Shown in pieces: positions 36,304-48,065 of a stretch of DNA of 64,000 nucleotides. This DNA comes from Corythucha ciliata (Eukaryota > Arthropoda > Insecta > Hemiptera > Tingidae). The stretch is from the NCBI GenBank assembly GCA_038030265.1, contig CM075937.1, forward strand, positions 1,240,001-1,304,000, written 5' to 3'. A program made the translations under genes and the position numbers. Position 1 is the stretch's first letter, and every line of letters starts with the position of its first letter. The notes beneath the pieces were generated by a model. The model did not search any database. It saw nothing but the letters and a program-made list of their open reading frames with translations, and was not told the origin of the DNA.

Positions 36304-36768
36304 TGAGAGGACGGGAGGGGAATTTATTACTTGTTCACTGTTTAAGTATCAAATTGTCAATGTTTTTGTTCGGTGAGGCCTGATAACAGATGGTGTGTAG
36401 TAATGGCGACCGGCTTCACGAAAAATGCGTTTCACTCCCTCCACTTGTTCCTACCACCATGGCTCAAACAAAGCCCAATTAAGTTTGGGCTGTGGGCGGT
36501 GAAAGATAAACCATCTTTGGCGTTGATCTGTTTTCTTTGAGCGGTGAAAAGCTGGCTGTGGCTCGGAGTCCTCTGATTGGTTGAAGCCCACAGCTCGACT
36601 TTTTAAAGCTTGCATGTGAAGGCGGCTTTAATGTCAAGGAACGTTCATGAATACGGGCATTATTCGTCGCTGAAATTGAAAAAAATAGGGCTTATCCGTG
36701 GTTTGTCTCGACCGAAATTGAGAAAAATCTCTGCGACTAAGGCCTGGGTCGACCACATGGGTTCAAAG
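36304..36768. repeat. right copy of the 465-bp direct repeat around copy B
   Basis: Matches 30995-31458. After gttcaaag it continues into ctgagcttaag, whereas the left copy continues into copy B. The last ~150 bp recur a third time at 38616-38763. Confidence 0.9.
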
Positions 36769-38615
36769 CTGAGCTTAAGTGCTTACACCCCAATCAGAAA
36801 TTAGAATTTTGAATGCAAAATCTTTTAAACCCTTAGAAACGCTTAAACGGACATTGTCGACCTAACCCAAAATAATTGTTAAAAAAGATAAAAATAATAG
36901 GTCCACGGACACGGACGGTTTTGAGTTGGGATCTTGATCTTGGTGAGACCCCTCATTCCCTCACCATTACCCTCCACACAGTCACACAGTATCACCCACA
37001 CTTGGCGGTGCACGCGCTGTGAGTCGTAAAAGTTTCGGTAGTTTTCCAAGGGCTTTGTTATATTAAATATTTGTGCCGTATTTTATAATACTTAAACGTG
37101 TGAATTTAAGCGACTTTTTTGAAATTTCATCCTTCATCCCCCATTTCACCCTCCCCCATCAAAGTTTTCGATAAATCTCAATGGAATCCAGGGCTTTCGT
37201 TACATTAAATTATTGAGTCGAATTTTAGAGCGCTAAGATGAACTAGTGAAGTTCAACGCTATTTTTACACTTCCACACCGGAAAGACCACCCCCACCACC
37301 TTGACTTTTTCGAAAAATTAAAATCGAAAAATTAAAATGGGAATCAAAGGCTACTATAACATGGAGTATACGTACCGAACATAATGCTTCTAGAACCAAC
37401 TAGTGATTTATAGTGATTTTTTGACCATTTCAACCCCTATTTTCCCCCCCTTCAACACGGCCGATTTGGCCAAAATGCAATACCGACCGGGGTCTTATGA
37501 CTACTGATTTTTGTGCCAAAGCGCGTTCCGCTAAATCAACTTATACGAGAGTTATCGTGCTAACAATAAAACGGCCATAAAGATATAAATATATAAACAA
37601 TATATATAAAGAAATATTTATATATGAATTCCGGAAACCACTAAATTCGTGTTCTAGAGGTTCTGAAACATAAAAAAAACATGCCATGACCCATGTTTGC
37701 CATCATCACGACGAGACCAATAGTGCATTTTGACATAAATGAAATGCACTAAAATAATATCTCGTAGGGTTTTGATTTTTGGACCATATGTAAAGGGTGT
37801 TTTGTTGGAGTATATGTATAGGGTGTTTTTGATCACAAATGAGGCCTACTTTTACCCTTTTTTTTTCACACTTATCCTGTTCCACCCTGTTTGCTGAAGT
37901 ATGTTGTATTCTTGTACTGAGTATTTGCGACTAAAATCATCCTATGAGCATTGGGAGGCCAATGCTTTCCTTCTGAGTTACACATACAATTGTGTTTTTT
38001 CAGCGACTAGCTACGTTTTCTTTAAAGACCTCCATTTCACGGGCCATCCACCGGGCTTAGAAAAAAATGTTGACGCATTTGAAAAGAGCACAAGAGCTGT
38101 TCACTTCGGAAAACAGTGTTCCACGTCGCGTTTTAGGGCCGTATTCAGAGACCTTCCTTAACTTGAGGCCGCCTCAAAGTGATTCAAATACAGGTGATGC
38201 ATTATAATAAACCGTATGATCTTTGCACAACTTAAGTTAAGGCTCCGATAAGTAAGGTCTCTGAATACGGCCATAAGTATTTTTTATGATGTTCCACAAA
38301 TGACGAAAGTGACTTTGTTGAAATGTCTCCTAAAATTCAGCGGTGATTTCTGCCAAATTTACACCCCGAATATCAGAAAAACATGTCCGTTTCGTGGGCT
38401 TTACAAATACCTCCTCAAAATTGAAGTTTGTCCAATTTTGAGAGATATCATACATAAAATCCGTAAAAACAAGCTGTAAACGTGCAAAATCAGTAAGTTT
38501 GTCCAAGTAAAAAAAGTGTCTTTTAGGTAAATGGGCTTACCCTTTCCTCATCATAATATTCACAACCCCGTTAGTTAATATTTGTACCTATTACCTTGGG
38601 GGGGGGGGGGGGTGA
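36621..38615. repeat. tandem duplication, unit 1 (about 2.0 kb)
   Basis: It begins ggcggctttaatgtc and ends in a G-run with gtga. Unit 2 (38616-40318) is nearly identical but lacks about 290 bp (the 37030-37320 segment). I see no gene inside. It holds a dispersed repeat (37030-37770), a CAGGGTG-type transposon end and a Harbinger MITE. Confidence 0.9.
38136..38273. mobile_element. Harbinger-type MITE
   Basis: Ends GGGCCGTATTCAGAGACC and its complement, related to 29322-29460. Flanked by TTA on the left and TAA on the right, so the target duplication is not exact. Confidence 0.75.
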
Positions 38616-40318
38616 GGCGGCTTTAATGTCAAGGAACGTCCATGAATACGGGCATTATTCGTGGCTGAAATTGAAAAAAATGGGCTTATCCGTGGTTTGT
38701 CTCGACCGAAATTGAGAAAAATCTCTGCGACTAAGGCCTGGGTCGACCACATGGGTTCAAAGCTGAGCTTAAGTGCTTACACCCCAATCAGAAATTAGAA
38801 TTTTGAATGCAAAATCTTTTAAACCCTTAGAAACGCTTAAACGGACATTGTCGACCTAACCCAAAATAATTGTTAAAAAAGATAAAAATAATAGGTCCAC
38901 GGACACGGACGGTTTTGAGTTGGGATCTTGATCTTGGTGAGACCCCTCATTCCCTCACCATTACCCTCCACACAGTCACACAGTATCACCCACACTTGGC
39001 GGTGCACGCGCTGTGAGTCGTAAAAAATTAAAATCGAAAAATTAAAATGGGAATCAAAGGCTACTATAACATGGAGTATACGTACCGAACATAATGCTTC
39101 TAGAACCAACTAGTGATTTATAGTGATTTTTTGACCATTTCAACCCCTATTTTCCCCCCCTTCAACACGGCCGATTTGGCCAAAATGCAATACCGACCGG
39201 GGTCTTATGACTACTGATTTTTGTGCCAAAGCGCGTTCCGCTAAATCAACTTATACGAGAGTTATCGTGCTAACAATAAAACGGCCATAAAGATATAAAT
39301 ATATAAACAATATATATAAAGAAATATTTATATATGAATTCCGGAAACCACTAAATTCGTGTTCTAGAGGTTCTGAAACATAAAAAAAACATGCCATGAC
39401 CCATGTTTGCCATCATCACGACGAGACCAATAGTGCATTTTGACATAAATGAAATGCACTAAAATAATATCTCGTAGGGTTTTGATTTTTGGACCATATG
39501 TAAAGGGTGTTTTGTTGGAGTATATGTATAGGGTGTTTTTGATCACAAATGAGGCCTACTTTTACCCTTTTTTTTTCACACTTATCCTGTTCCACCCTGT
39601 TTGCTGAAGTATGTTGTATTCTTGTACTGAGTATTTGCGACTAAAATCATCCTATGAGCATTGGGAGGCCAATGCTTTCCTTCTGAGTTACACATACAAT
39701 TGTGTTTTTTCAGCGACTAGCTACGTTTTCTTTAAAGACCTCCATTTCACGGGCCATCCACCGGGCTTAGAAAAAAATGTTGACGCATTTGAAAAGAGCA
39801 CAAGAGCTGTTCACTTCGGAAAACAGTGTTCCACGTCGCGTTTTAGGGCCGTATTCAGAGACCTTCCTTAACTTGAGGCCGCCTCAAAGTGATTCAAATA
39901 CAGGTGATGCATTATAATAAACCGTATGATCTTTGCACAACTTAAGTTAAGGCTCCGATAAGTAAGGTCTCTGAATACGGCCATAAGTATTTTTTATGAT
40001 GTTCCACAAATGACGAAAGTGACTTTGTTGAAATGTCTCCTAAAATTCAGCGGTGATTTCTGCCAAATTTACACCCCGAATATCAGAAAAACATGTCCGT
40101 TTCGTGGGCTTTACAAATACCTCCTCAAAATTGAAGTTTGTCCAATTTTGAGAGATATCATACATAAAATCCGTAAAAACAAGCTGTAAACGTGCAAAAT
40201 CAGTAAGTTTGTCCAAGTAAAAAAAGTGTCTTTAGGTAAATGGGCTTACCCTTTCCTCATCATAATATTCACAACCCCGTTAGTTAATATTTGTACCTAT
40301 TACCTTGGGGGGGGGGGG
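38616..40318. repeat. tandem duplication, unit 2 (about 1.7 kb)
   Basis: Second copy of 36621-38615, ending in the same G-run at about 40307-40319. The near identity shows the duplication is recent. Confidence 0.9.
39846..39983. mobile_element. Harbinger-type MITE (duplicated copy)
   Basis: Same as 38136-38273, carried along in the tandem duplication. Confidence 0.75.
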
Positions 40319-40319
40319 G

Positions 40320-41165
40320 GTTGAAAAATATTCGGAGTTTGATGCAAGGTGTAGGTAATTCCGAACACCCCTTTATAATCCGTATAAACTGATTTTTCAT
40401 TATGCTGCTGGTAATTCCGAACATTGAGAAGGTTTTTAACAAGATAAGATTCCAAATTCAGGAAAAAATCGATAGGAAATGAAAACAGCACTGTTTTCGA
40501 AATGAATCACCAAAATGATAATTTAAACGACAAGACACTGTTTGAATCACAGAAATCTTTATCAATCAAATTTTTAAAGAACTCTAGAGGATTATAATCA
40601 CTGAAAATTAAATAACTGAACGCCAATTTAAAAATACATAATAAAACAATGAACACTATAGTAATCATACAAACAGGATCGCCCTGTTCTCACGAAGTTC
40701 AAGCAAGGAACGAGAATATTTTCAACCCCCACGAACATAATTGAGGACGACACAGAAGAATAAAGCTTACATTTTCACTCCTGCTCTTCTTCCTGAGTAA
40801 TTTAATCCAGAAGGTAGAATTTTTCCGGACGGAGAGGACGTTCTCTGCGTAAAACAATTTGTTGCTCCCACAATCCAACTCGACCAACACGAAATATCCT
40901 TGCTTGAGGCTCATGTCTTCTTCTGGCACAACTTCTTCGGTCAAATTTTCAGTTTCCGTCCCACGTTTAACATTTTTACCGCCGGACTCGTCGTCGCTGC
41001 TGTCGTCAGGAGGAGGAGGCTTTTCATCTCATGTCCAGACATTGAATCTGAGTCGGAAAATTCTTCCTGACCAAAGTGCTTGATCTTAATCCCCTTTCCA
41101 GGAGGCAGGTTGAACTGCCAATCGTGTCATGCGTCAGGTTCAGGCTCTCTGATGGGCACATTATA
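40320..41165. other. no recognised gene
   Basis: AT-rich. The block ggtaattccgaac occurs twice (about 40352 and 40410), suggesting a small decayed repeat. An acidic frame on the minus strand at 40699-40944 has no family match that I recognise. Confidence 0.4.
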
Positions 41166-41246
41166 TTTAGTAAATTAATTAAACTGATATTATCCGGACG
41201 ACGATGGAAGGGCATAGCCCAACACGATTCGAGTTTCGAGAAAAAA

Positions 41247-41321
41247 TGGCTCTCCGGCGGGATTCGAACCCGCAACCTCTGGATTACCAGTCCAGCACGC
41301 TGCCATTTGCGCCACGGAGGC
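41247..41321 (-). tRNA. tRNA-Thr(GGT)-like gene, probably a SINE head
   Basis: On the minus strand it folds as a tRNA: D stem gcgc/gcgt, anticodon stem ctgga/tccag with loop ctggtaa (anticodon GGT, Thr), T arm gcggg-ttcgaat-cccgc, B box ggttcgaatcc and an encoded CCA. The outer two acceptor pairs do not match, so it is probably not a working tRNA. The tail after CCA (ttctcgaaactcgaatcg, then an AT-rich end) recurs in the palindrome at 41447-41657, as expected of a tRNA-derived SINE. Confidence 0.65.
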
Positions 41322-41446
41322 GCCTATGGGAGTCGTACTCCGAGGGATAAGCTAAGCCGAATCCCACCTAGGTCCATTGTTTCTCGAAACTCTAGGCGCT
41401 TCTCCTGATCGGTAAACCACGCCGAATTTAATCTTATCTAGATGTT

Positions 41447-41657
41447 GTTAGATTTATATAATGAATAAATCTGTCGCCGGCATTTTAATTAGTAAATTAA
41501 TTAAACTGATATTATCCGGACGACGATGGAAGGGCATAGCTCTCGAAACTCGAATCGTGTTGGGCTATGCCCTTCCATCGTCGTCCGGATAATATCAGTT
41601 TAATTAATTTACTAATTAAAATGCCGGCGACAGATTTATTCATTATATAAATCTAAC
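41447..41657. repeat. perfect palindrome, 94-bp arms, 23-bp loop
   Basis: Arms are 41447-41540 and 41564-41657, identical base for base when inverted. The right arm plus loop is the tail of the SINE at 41165-41247 in the opposite orientation. A transcript would form a long hairpin. Confidence 0.95.
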
Positions 41658-41659
41658 AT

Positions 41660-42500
41660 TATATTTATCCAGCCCGAGGGTCAGAATTTTCTAGTCATAA
41701 ACGTTTGGCATAAAACACATTACCATTTTTTGGAGACTTGAAATCAGCCAATGACTGGGAGGGTGGAATGGAATGGATACTTTTAAAAAAACTGATTTGG
41801 CCTGTAAAATTTGTAATATTTAACTTTGTTTGTTCTGCAGTCTGTAGGCACATTTCAAGTAACCCCTCACCCTTCTGGGATAATTTCCTTTCCGGAGTGC
41901 CGTACTGGAATATTTTTACCTAAATTTATAAATAATATATTACATTTATCATGGTTACATACCTTAGTAAGGCCCATAAGAATGTTTTTCGTCAATTGAA
42001 AACAAATGGGTTATGATCTCAGCATTCGTTCGAAACAAAACTTATAAAATTATTGGTGATTAAACCCCTGTGATATTATTTTGTTCATCTCTTAGTCCAA
42101 TTCCCCAAAAAAATGAAGCATTTTGATATGTTGCATAGACTCCACAGACGCATAGCACAGAGCTTGTGAACGGGGGTCTTACATTCCTAATTTCGAATGC
42201 TCATTCAAGAGTAGGCAAAAAAATTAAAACCTCAATCCCTTAGCTAATCCGCGACCCCCACGGCCTGTGAGCTGTGTTCACGGGGAGTACAGAAGCTCTG
42301 CCTCAAAAGTGCTGACAAGACATATCTGTCATTTTTTGACTTACGACGAACAAAGAGCTAGGCTAAAAACTTCGAGGGGAGAGAGTTCACGGCAACACAC
42401 GGCGATTGGCGCGATTGAGAACACATTACAGTAATCGAATCCACCAGGAACTATAGGAATTGAGTGATTGTGACTTGTGAGTTGATTATTACTTATTAGT
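41660..42500. other. no recognised gene
   Basis: No coding signature seen. A TATA-like atataaaac lies at 42500-42508, just before the exon at 42510. Confidence 0.4.
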
Positions 42501-42509
42501 ATATAAAAC

Positions 42510-42837
42510 ATGGCACCAAGGAAGACAAATAAGGGGAAAAATAATTTGTTCCTGAGTACTAAAAGGAAAAAACCAGGACCAAAACGAAGTCACCCAAGGT
42601 AAGTTTATATTATGGAACTAACAGTCTAATTTTACTCTATACTGTTTGAAGAGTATCTACTGAGATACAGTTGGGACTTTTGGAGGCTTCAAACGACTTG
42701 TCAATGGAAGTGGTTCATTCTGGCCAAAAGTCTCCTGAATGTTCGGAGAATTATTCGTTTCCTGACGAAGAATCAGCAACAGGACGTACAAGGACGAAGA
42801 ATCCACCTTTATTGACTTGTCGAATCCAGAAACAAAG
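42510..42837 (+). CDS. two-exon basic protein N-terminus (unknown)
   Basis: Exon 1 (42510-42598) starts ATG right after a TATA-like atataaaac and codes for a Lys-rich N-terminus (MAPRKTNKGKNN, then KRKKPGPKRSHP), ending at gtaagt. Exon 2 (42652-42837) begins after ctgtttgaag and ends at gtatgc. Joining them keeps one frame of 91 codons plus two bases. The basic start looks nuclear. Similar Lys-rich starts occur in host proteins and transposases, so I assign no function. Later exons were not found; the FLYWCH-bearing element 590 bp downstream is on the same strand and could be connected, but I cannot show it. Confidence 0.45.
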
Positions 42838-43350
42838 GTATGCACCGTGCTCATAATGAATCAGAAAGTATGACTTTGATTCGAAGAAAATAAATCGTTC
42901 CTCTCAAACAATAATCTTTCTGAAATTTAGCGTGGGTTTATCATTGCATATCAAATGAAGAAATTATTGGTTAATATTATTTAAACTGTACAAAAACAAT
43001 GACTGTTCAACTGAACGATTATTTTTGAATATGAAAAATGTAGTGGACGACATCCGGGCTAAAAAAGGTAATTCTCTTCGACTGTTACCTTTTCTCGGGT
43101 CGTTCCCTCTACACAAGTCCGAAAACAATCATCACTTTTTTTAATAACAACTTTGACTTCGGAAAGTACGTCCTCCAATTTAGAAAACTTAGCTAAAAAC
43201 TGTACCCACGTCACTTTATCTTCTGAAGTGTCGACTTCTGGGATGGCTGTAATCGCGTCAAAAGTTGATACATTTCTAGCATTTGGTGAAGACACATTGG
43301 GTGGCGGTTGTGTCTCACTGTAAGAACAAAAAAATAGATACATATAATTA

Positions 43351-43425
43351 ATAATACAGGGTGGAAGGGGATAAGTGTGACAAAAATTTTTGGGTGAAAG
43401 TAGACTTCATTTGCGATCGAAATCA
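43351..43425. repeat. CAGGGTG-type transposon end
   Basis: It reads cagggtggaaggggataag, then gtgaaagtagacttc and gcgatcgaaatcacc. Same family as 25920-26040. It stops where the MULE-like element begins. Confidence 0.6.
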
Positions 43426-44615
43426 CCGGGGGAAGGACGTTAGACACACGGCGAGAGAAAGTGGGCAGAGGGCGACGGTTACGTTAGACACACCAATGAC
43501 CTTTGACACACGGATTGAACAGAAATCGCCTATGACCTTAGACACACAGGCCCAAAACATTGATATCACGCATTCCGATAGGTCCGTCCTGCCTTGCCAG
43601 TTGAGCCGACTCGATGAATGAACACGGAAGCATTGTTTGTGTTGCGGGAGGTTCGCGTAAAGGAAACGATGTGTTATTTCACATGGGCTACAAATTTGTG
43701 TTTCAAAGAGTTCTGAAGTGTGGAGATCACCGGTGGCTTTGTTCGGGGAGGAAAAAATATGACTGTAAAGCATACTTGCGAACGGTGAATGGTAAAGTAT
43801 CCGTTGCTCAAGTAGATCACACACACGAGAGTGAGGATGACGTCAGTAAAGTTCAATTGCACGCAGCTGTGAAACGTAGAGCCACTGAGGACATCTCAAT
43901 GCCTCCAAGGAAGGTATTGTACCATTAGTTTAAAGATTTTTTTCGTGTTTTCGACTTTAAGTCACTAAAACGGTCATAACTCACAATTTTTCGAAATTTT
44001 TTCTTCCGCAGATTGTCAGATAATCCATGCTGGAAGTTTCTTCTGCTACACCAACAGCAAGGGAAGTAGCGAATTTGCAGCATGTTGCCTATAAAGCTAA
44101 AAGGACTCGTATAGGTGTTTTGCCCAAATCTCGCGATGACACTTTCGATATTCGATATAAATGGGTACCCTGCATACAAATTTATTAAAAAGCTGTCAGC
44201 TAAACTCCGTCCACGTGAAGATTGATTTTGTGCATACTGACGTAGATACTATCTTTTTCGTGCATACTGACGTTTGTACTCACTTTTCAATAATTTTACT
44301 CTATAATAACTGACATTTATACTCACTTTTCTATAATAACTTAGGTATAGGTTGACAATATGCCACTTCGGCATAACACAAATTTTTAACCACACCTTCA
44401 GGCGCTGGGAGCTTTCAGTGCCTAGTGAAGTCAGTCCTAAGTCTGTAAGTGGGAAGGAAAATTTGTGTTTAGCCGTGTGTCTAACGCAACCCCGTTGGCT
44501 TTAGCTGTGTGTCTAACGCACCTTGTGTGTCAAACGTCAAACTCATTTTTCGGGAGCCCGTGTGTCTAACGTAACTCCAATCGGTGCCCGTGTGTCTAAC
44601 GTCCGTCCCCCCCGG
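43426..44615 (+). mobile_element. MULE-like element with FLYWCH protein
   Basis: Ends CCGGGGGAAGGACG (43426) and, inverted, CCGGGGGGGACGGACG (44615). Subterminal motifs acgttagacacacgg are repeated about four times at each end in opposite orientation, likely transposase-binding sites. I found no target duplication. Only 1.19 kb long, so the transposase core is missing. Confidence 0.65.
43614..43928 (+). CDS. FLYWCH zinc-finger domain protein
   Basis: 104 residues. The FLYWCH pattern is clear: GYKFVFQR, then RWLCSGRKKYDCKAYLR with two Cys, then VDHTHE with two His, at about residues 25-70. Such domains bind DNA and often sit in front of MULE transposases; here the transposase is absent. A possible donor (gtattg) follows the PPRK codons near 43914, so the frame may once have spliced on. 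It could be a transposon remnant or a domesticated fragment. Confidence 0.65.
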   Translation: MNEHGSIVCVAGGSRKGNDVLFHMGYKFVFQRVLKCGDHRWLCSGRKKYDCKAYLRTVNGKVSVAQVDHTHESEDDVSKVQLHAAVKRRATEDISMPPRKVLYH

Positions 44616-45185
44616 CAACAATAGCAGCAGCCGCAACAACAAAAACAACCTCAGTGACAGCAACAACAAATAGCTGTGCCACCCCGTGGTGGTATTAACC
44701 ACCGACCACAATTACGAGGAGGGCATTTGTAAATACATTATTTTCATTTGTTCATTTAAATCAGGGTGTTTCACGAGGAGTGTATTATATTTTAATATGT
44801 TGTAGTACTGATCGATTGCGTCCAAAATCACTCTATGAACATAGGGTCGCAAATGCTTTGCTTCAGAGTTACGGGGACATTTGTGGTTTTTTAGCCACTC
44901 GCTACTTTTTAACCTAAAAGTGACGGTGGTGACCGAACCATCAACTGTGGAGCAAAACGGAGCACATTTCTGAAAAGATCACTAAATTTTGCTTCAGAAA
45001 TCACCGCTCAACTTTGTTTTTCACGTATTCGAGTATTTTTCACGAATTTTTTCACGAATCAGAATATTTTATATCATCGCGGATCTCCAATACATTTTTC
45101 TTGTCCAATGTTTTGATTGCTGCCTCCAGAATATGTATACCACCGCCGATCTCTTATACATCTTTCTTATCCAGCTACCACACAT
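44612..45185. other. CAA/CAG-rich stretch and a transposon-like segment
   Basis: 44612-44690 is rich in caacaa and cagcag. From about 44767 (cagggtgtttcacg) to 44910 the sequence is diverged from 37890-38060 (shared ccaaaatcactctatgaacat-like block). No gene seen. Confidence 0.4.
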
Positions 45186-45389
45186 GACATGGTACAGAAA
45201 TTATTCGATGCGTCTTAGGATCCTCAATGAGGCAGGGGAGGAGCTCAATCAGGCGCAATTATTGGAAGTCGACACTTTTATCGAACAAAAATGTAAAATT
45301 CAAGACCAATTTGTTAGTCTGGTCATGTCAGAGGATAGGCCTGACGACGTCACCATTGATGAGGTAAATGACTCAAACCTGTGTGTTGC

Positions 45390-45598
45390 AGTGCTCGAAT
45401 CCTTCTTTCCAAGAAATCCAAAAAGGTTTTGAGCGTGGGCATTTCGACTGTGTTGTGCTGCTCGAAAGCATCCCTTGTACGAACGTCCAATTTACGAAGG
45501 ACGATGGCCGACAACAAAAAATTCCAGTCCTCAACTGGGAGTTCCAAAACTTTCAGTGCTTCGACATTTGCCGAAATACACGCAATGAACTTTTCCAT
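45390..45598 (-). pseudogene. BEL/Pao gag fragment
   Basis: About 70 residues with the Pao gag (DUF1759-type) look: NVEALKVLELPVEDWNFLL, then IVLRKLDVRTRDAFEQHN and LKTFLDFLERRIRAL. Both sides are cut. The adjacent plus-strand frame (about 45190-45365, ending near VMSEDRPDD) could be an inverted N-terminal gag piece, but this is weak. Confidence 0.6.
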
Positions 45599-45732
45599 GT
45601 CCTCTACTGAGAGGCGGAAAATCGAGAATTTGATTAATATATTTAGTGGCTACAGACCGAACATTATTGTACTGCAACGAGTACATCAAGGCCAAGAGGA
45701 ATATTTAAATCAATCAAATGAAAAACCAAATA

Positions 45733-46142
45733 AAAAGTTTTGTTCCGACAGCAGCCTGTCGGGAAAAGTGCATTTCATTCATGCGACAATCGAGTCAAAC
45801 CTCATAAGTTAGAACGATATCAATCAACTATGAATCACATTTAGGCCGTGGTATAGAAAGTCAAAATCATAAAATCGTGTTTCTTTTTACCGCAGGCCCC
45901 TTTTTTGGCACCAATTGAGGGGGAACAAAATGATGAAAATGAAACAGAGTCGGTTTGGTTGCCTATACGATATGGGAAGGTGGACTCTTGTTAGAGGAGT
46001 TACTTGCAATTAAAATCTTTATCCCGGCCTAAATTTCATTCATAATTGATTGTTATCGTTCTAACTTATGAGGTATGACTCGATTGTCGCATGAATGAAA
46101 TGCACTTTTCCCGACAGGCTGCTGTCGGAACAAAACTTTTTT
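45733..46142. mobile_element. fold-back MITE, about 410 bp
   Basis: Inverted arms of about 100 bp (45733-45835 and 46040-46142) begin with a small inner hairpin, ccgacagcagcctgtcgg, followed by agtgcatttcattc. The motif agtgcatttcattc also marks the element at 48190-49290. Confidence 0.8.
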
Positions 46143-46184
46143 CAGATTACGTTAATTTTCAGATCAGTTACAATAGGTTAAATG

Positions 46185-46245
46185 GTGTGTCACTATTTCA
46201 CCATTGCGCAATGCGGAGTGCCTGGGTTCGAATCCGAAACAATTT
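46185..46245 (+). other. tRNA-like SINE remnant
   Basis: A perfect B box ggttcgaatcc at about 46228 is followed within 30 bp by a T-run. No convincing cloverleaf could be drawn. Bases 46245-47155 otherwise show a diverged copy of the 37-kb dispersed repeat at about 46560-46830. Confidence 0.35.
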
Positions 46246-47164
46246 CTTTTAAATTTTTTTTTTTTCCTCCCTTTTTGGCCCACCTCAGGATTTTTTACTC
46301 AATATTTATTAGGCTGTAGGCAAATCAAATAAAAGAGACGGCTCAAAATTCAGTGTCAATGAAATTTTTTGGTAATTGGGTGGTCCAGTAAAGGCATAGC
46401 GTTAATTTAATAGCTCCCCTCCGCCGAGAACTCCCCTGCCATATCAACGGATTTGGTTCACAAGGGTCTCATACGAAAGCGCGTTCATTTCTCATTACTC
46501 GTGTCAATTTTGGGGGCAATTGCAGCAACAGCCGTGCGGTAGCGAATTTTCAACTAATTCAAACCCCTCTTTCACACCGTTCCCGTGGACCGATTCATCT
46601 GGATCACGAACTCGTCCGAGATATTTACGCTATTGATTTTTAGACCAAATTTGGTTGCCCTAAGTCAAAAATTGCGACCGTGATCGTGCTAACAAGCGAG
46701 GAGCCATAAATATACATATATAATCGAACCGACCTCGGATTCGTGTTCTAGGGGTTCTGAAACGTGAAAAAAAAGTATCGCAACCCATATGTGCGACCAT
46801 CAGGGCGAGACCAATAGTGCATTTTTTGAATGAAAACTAAAAAAACAAGAAGAACGGAAAAGAAATAAATAAAGTCACGAATCTAAGTACTTAAGTTCCG
46901 ATTCGGTCGTAGTATATTATTAGACATTTGCTCTCTCGGGACGAAATCGAGGGGCCCCTCCGTGTTGAAGAATACCCGTTAGAGCATTACGTTGAGATGT
47001 GCGAGTGCCCGAATTAATTAACGACGACAAAAGCGAAAACAATTAAACTCTCCGTACACACTTCGAGAGAATTAACTCACTAAAAGTCTACAAAGAACGA
47101 GTTTTAACAGTTCACATGGCACGTTACACTCAAAACTCTCGAATAGAGCTAGCAACAAAATTAG

Positions 47165-48065
47165 TAGGGGTGTGTAAGTCAGTATCAATCTGATACTTTC
47201 ATGTACCGGGTAGTATCAATTGATACTCGCGAAAAGGAACTGATACTTTTTGTATCAACCTGGAATACGAAGAGGGTTCTTGTCAAGACCCGAACCTTGC
47301 GGCGTTGAAGTGAATTCAAAACAAGACAGGCAAATTCCACCACGACGGAACGGACGGAGCTCCCACCTACCGAGAAACTGGGCAGTCGTGTGGGACACGT
47401 AAGAGTAGGGATAGAGAGGCTGAAAGTTTCTTCTTGGTTCTTGATACATTTCCACCAATAGGAAGTGAATATGAGTATCAACCTCGCTCGGGTATCAAGT
47501 CAAGTATCAACCTCACTCGAGTATCAGTTCCAAAGTTTCGCTTTCGTACTGCGCATAGTATAGAACGGTATCACCTGTTTCGCTTCCCTTTTTCTCCTAT
47601 CCTGTGCTGGCTTAAAAGTTAAAAATGCGGAACTGATATTTGACGGCTTTATATAGATATTTTAAATGTAGTCTTGCTTAATTTCTCGGTGAAATTTTAC
47701 AAGAAATAAAATACAAAAGTTATAATTACTAAATAAATCTGTCGAACATTATCACTTCACGTTACGATGAAAATATGAAGAGAAATAAAACATTTTTTTT
47801 TTTTTTTTTTCAAGTCAGCCTTTCATTTACATATTTAGTTTCGGGGTAATGACATAATAATTAGCTATTGTGTCAGTGAGCGAGTGAGCTAGAGTGAACA
47901 GGTACATGATTGAACCTACTCTTATAAGTTCTACGTTCTACCTGACACGACATGGCCACATGGGTTCGTTCGAAGAGGTGCCTGATACAAAAAGTATCAG
48001 GTACTTTCAAGTATCAGTATCAGGTTGAACCTGATACAGCAAATTATCGTACCTACCCACCAGTA
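47165..48065. mobile_element. non-autonomous hAT-like element with GTATCA repeats
   Basis: 901 bp, flanked by an exact 8-bp duplication AAAATTAG (47157-47164 and 48066-48073). The left end reads taggggtgtgtaag; the right end, inverted, tactggtgggtagg. Both ends are packed with gtatca/tgatac motifs in several orientations. No transposase inside. The 8-bp duplication and end style suggest hAT. Confidence 0.75.

Noticed and set aside
37654..38161. Two short frames duplicated at 39364-39871
   Set aside because: Their identity comes from the recent tandem duplication, not from selection, and they overlap transposon ends.
41076..41408. 110-codon plus-strand frame over the tRNA-like sequence
   Set aside because: It runs antisense through the tRNA fold and SINE tail; the RNA reading explains the sequence better.
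44989..45432. 147-codon plus-strand frame
   Set aside because: Only its last half resembles a gag helix region and it overlaps the minus-strand Pao gag; too weak to call as a gene.
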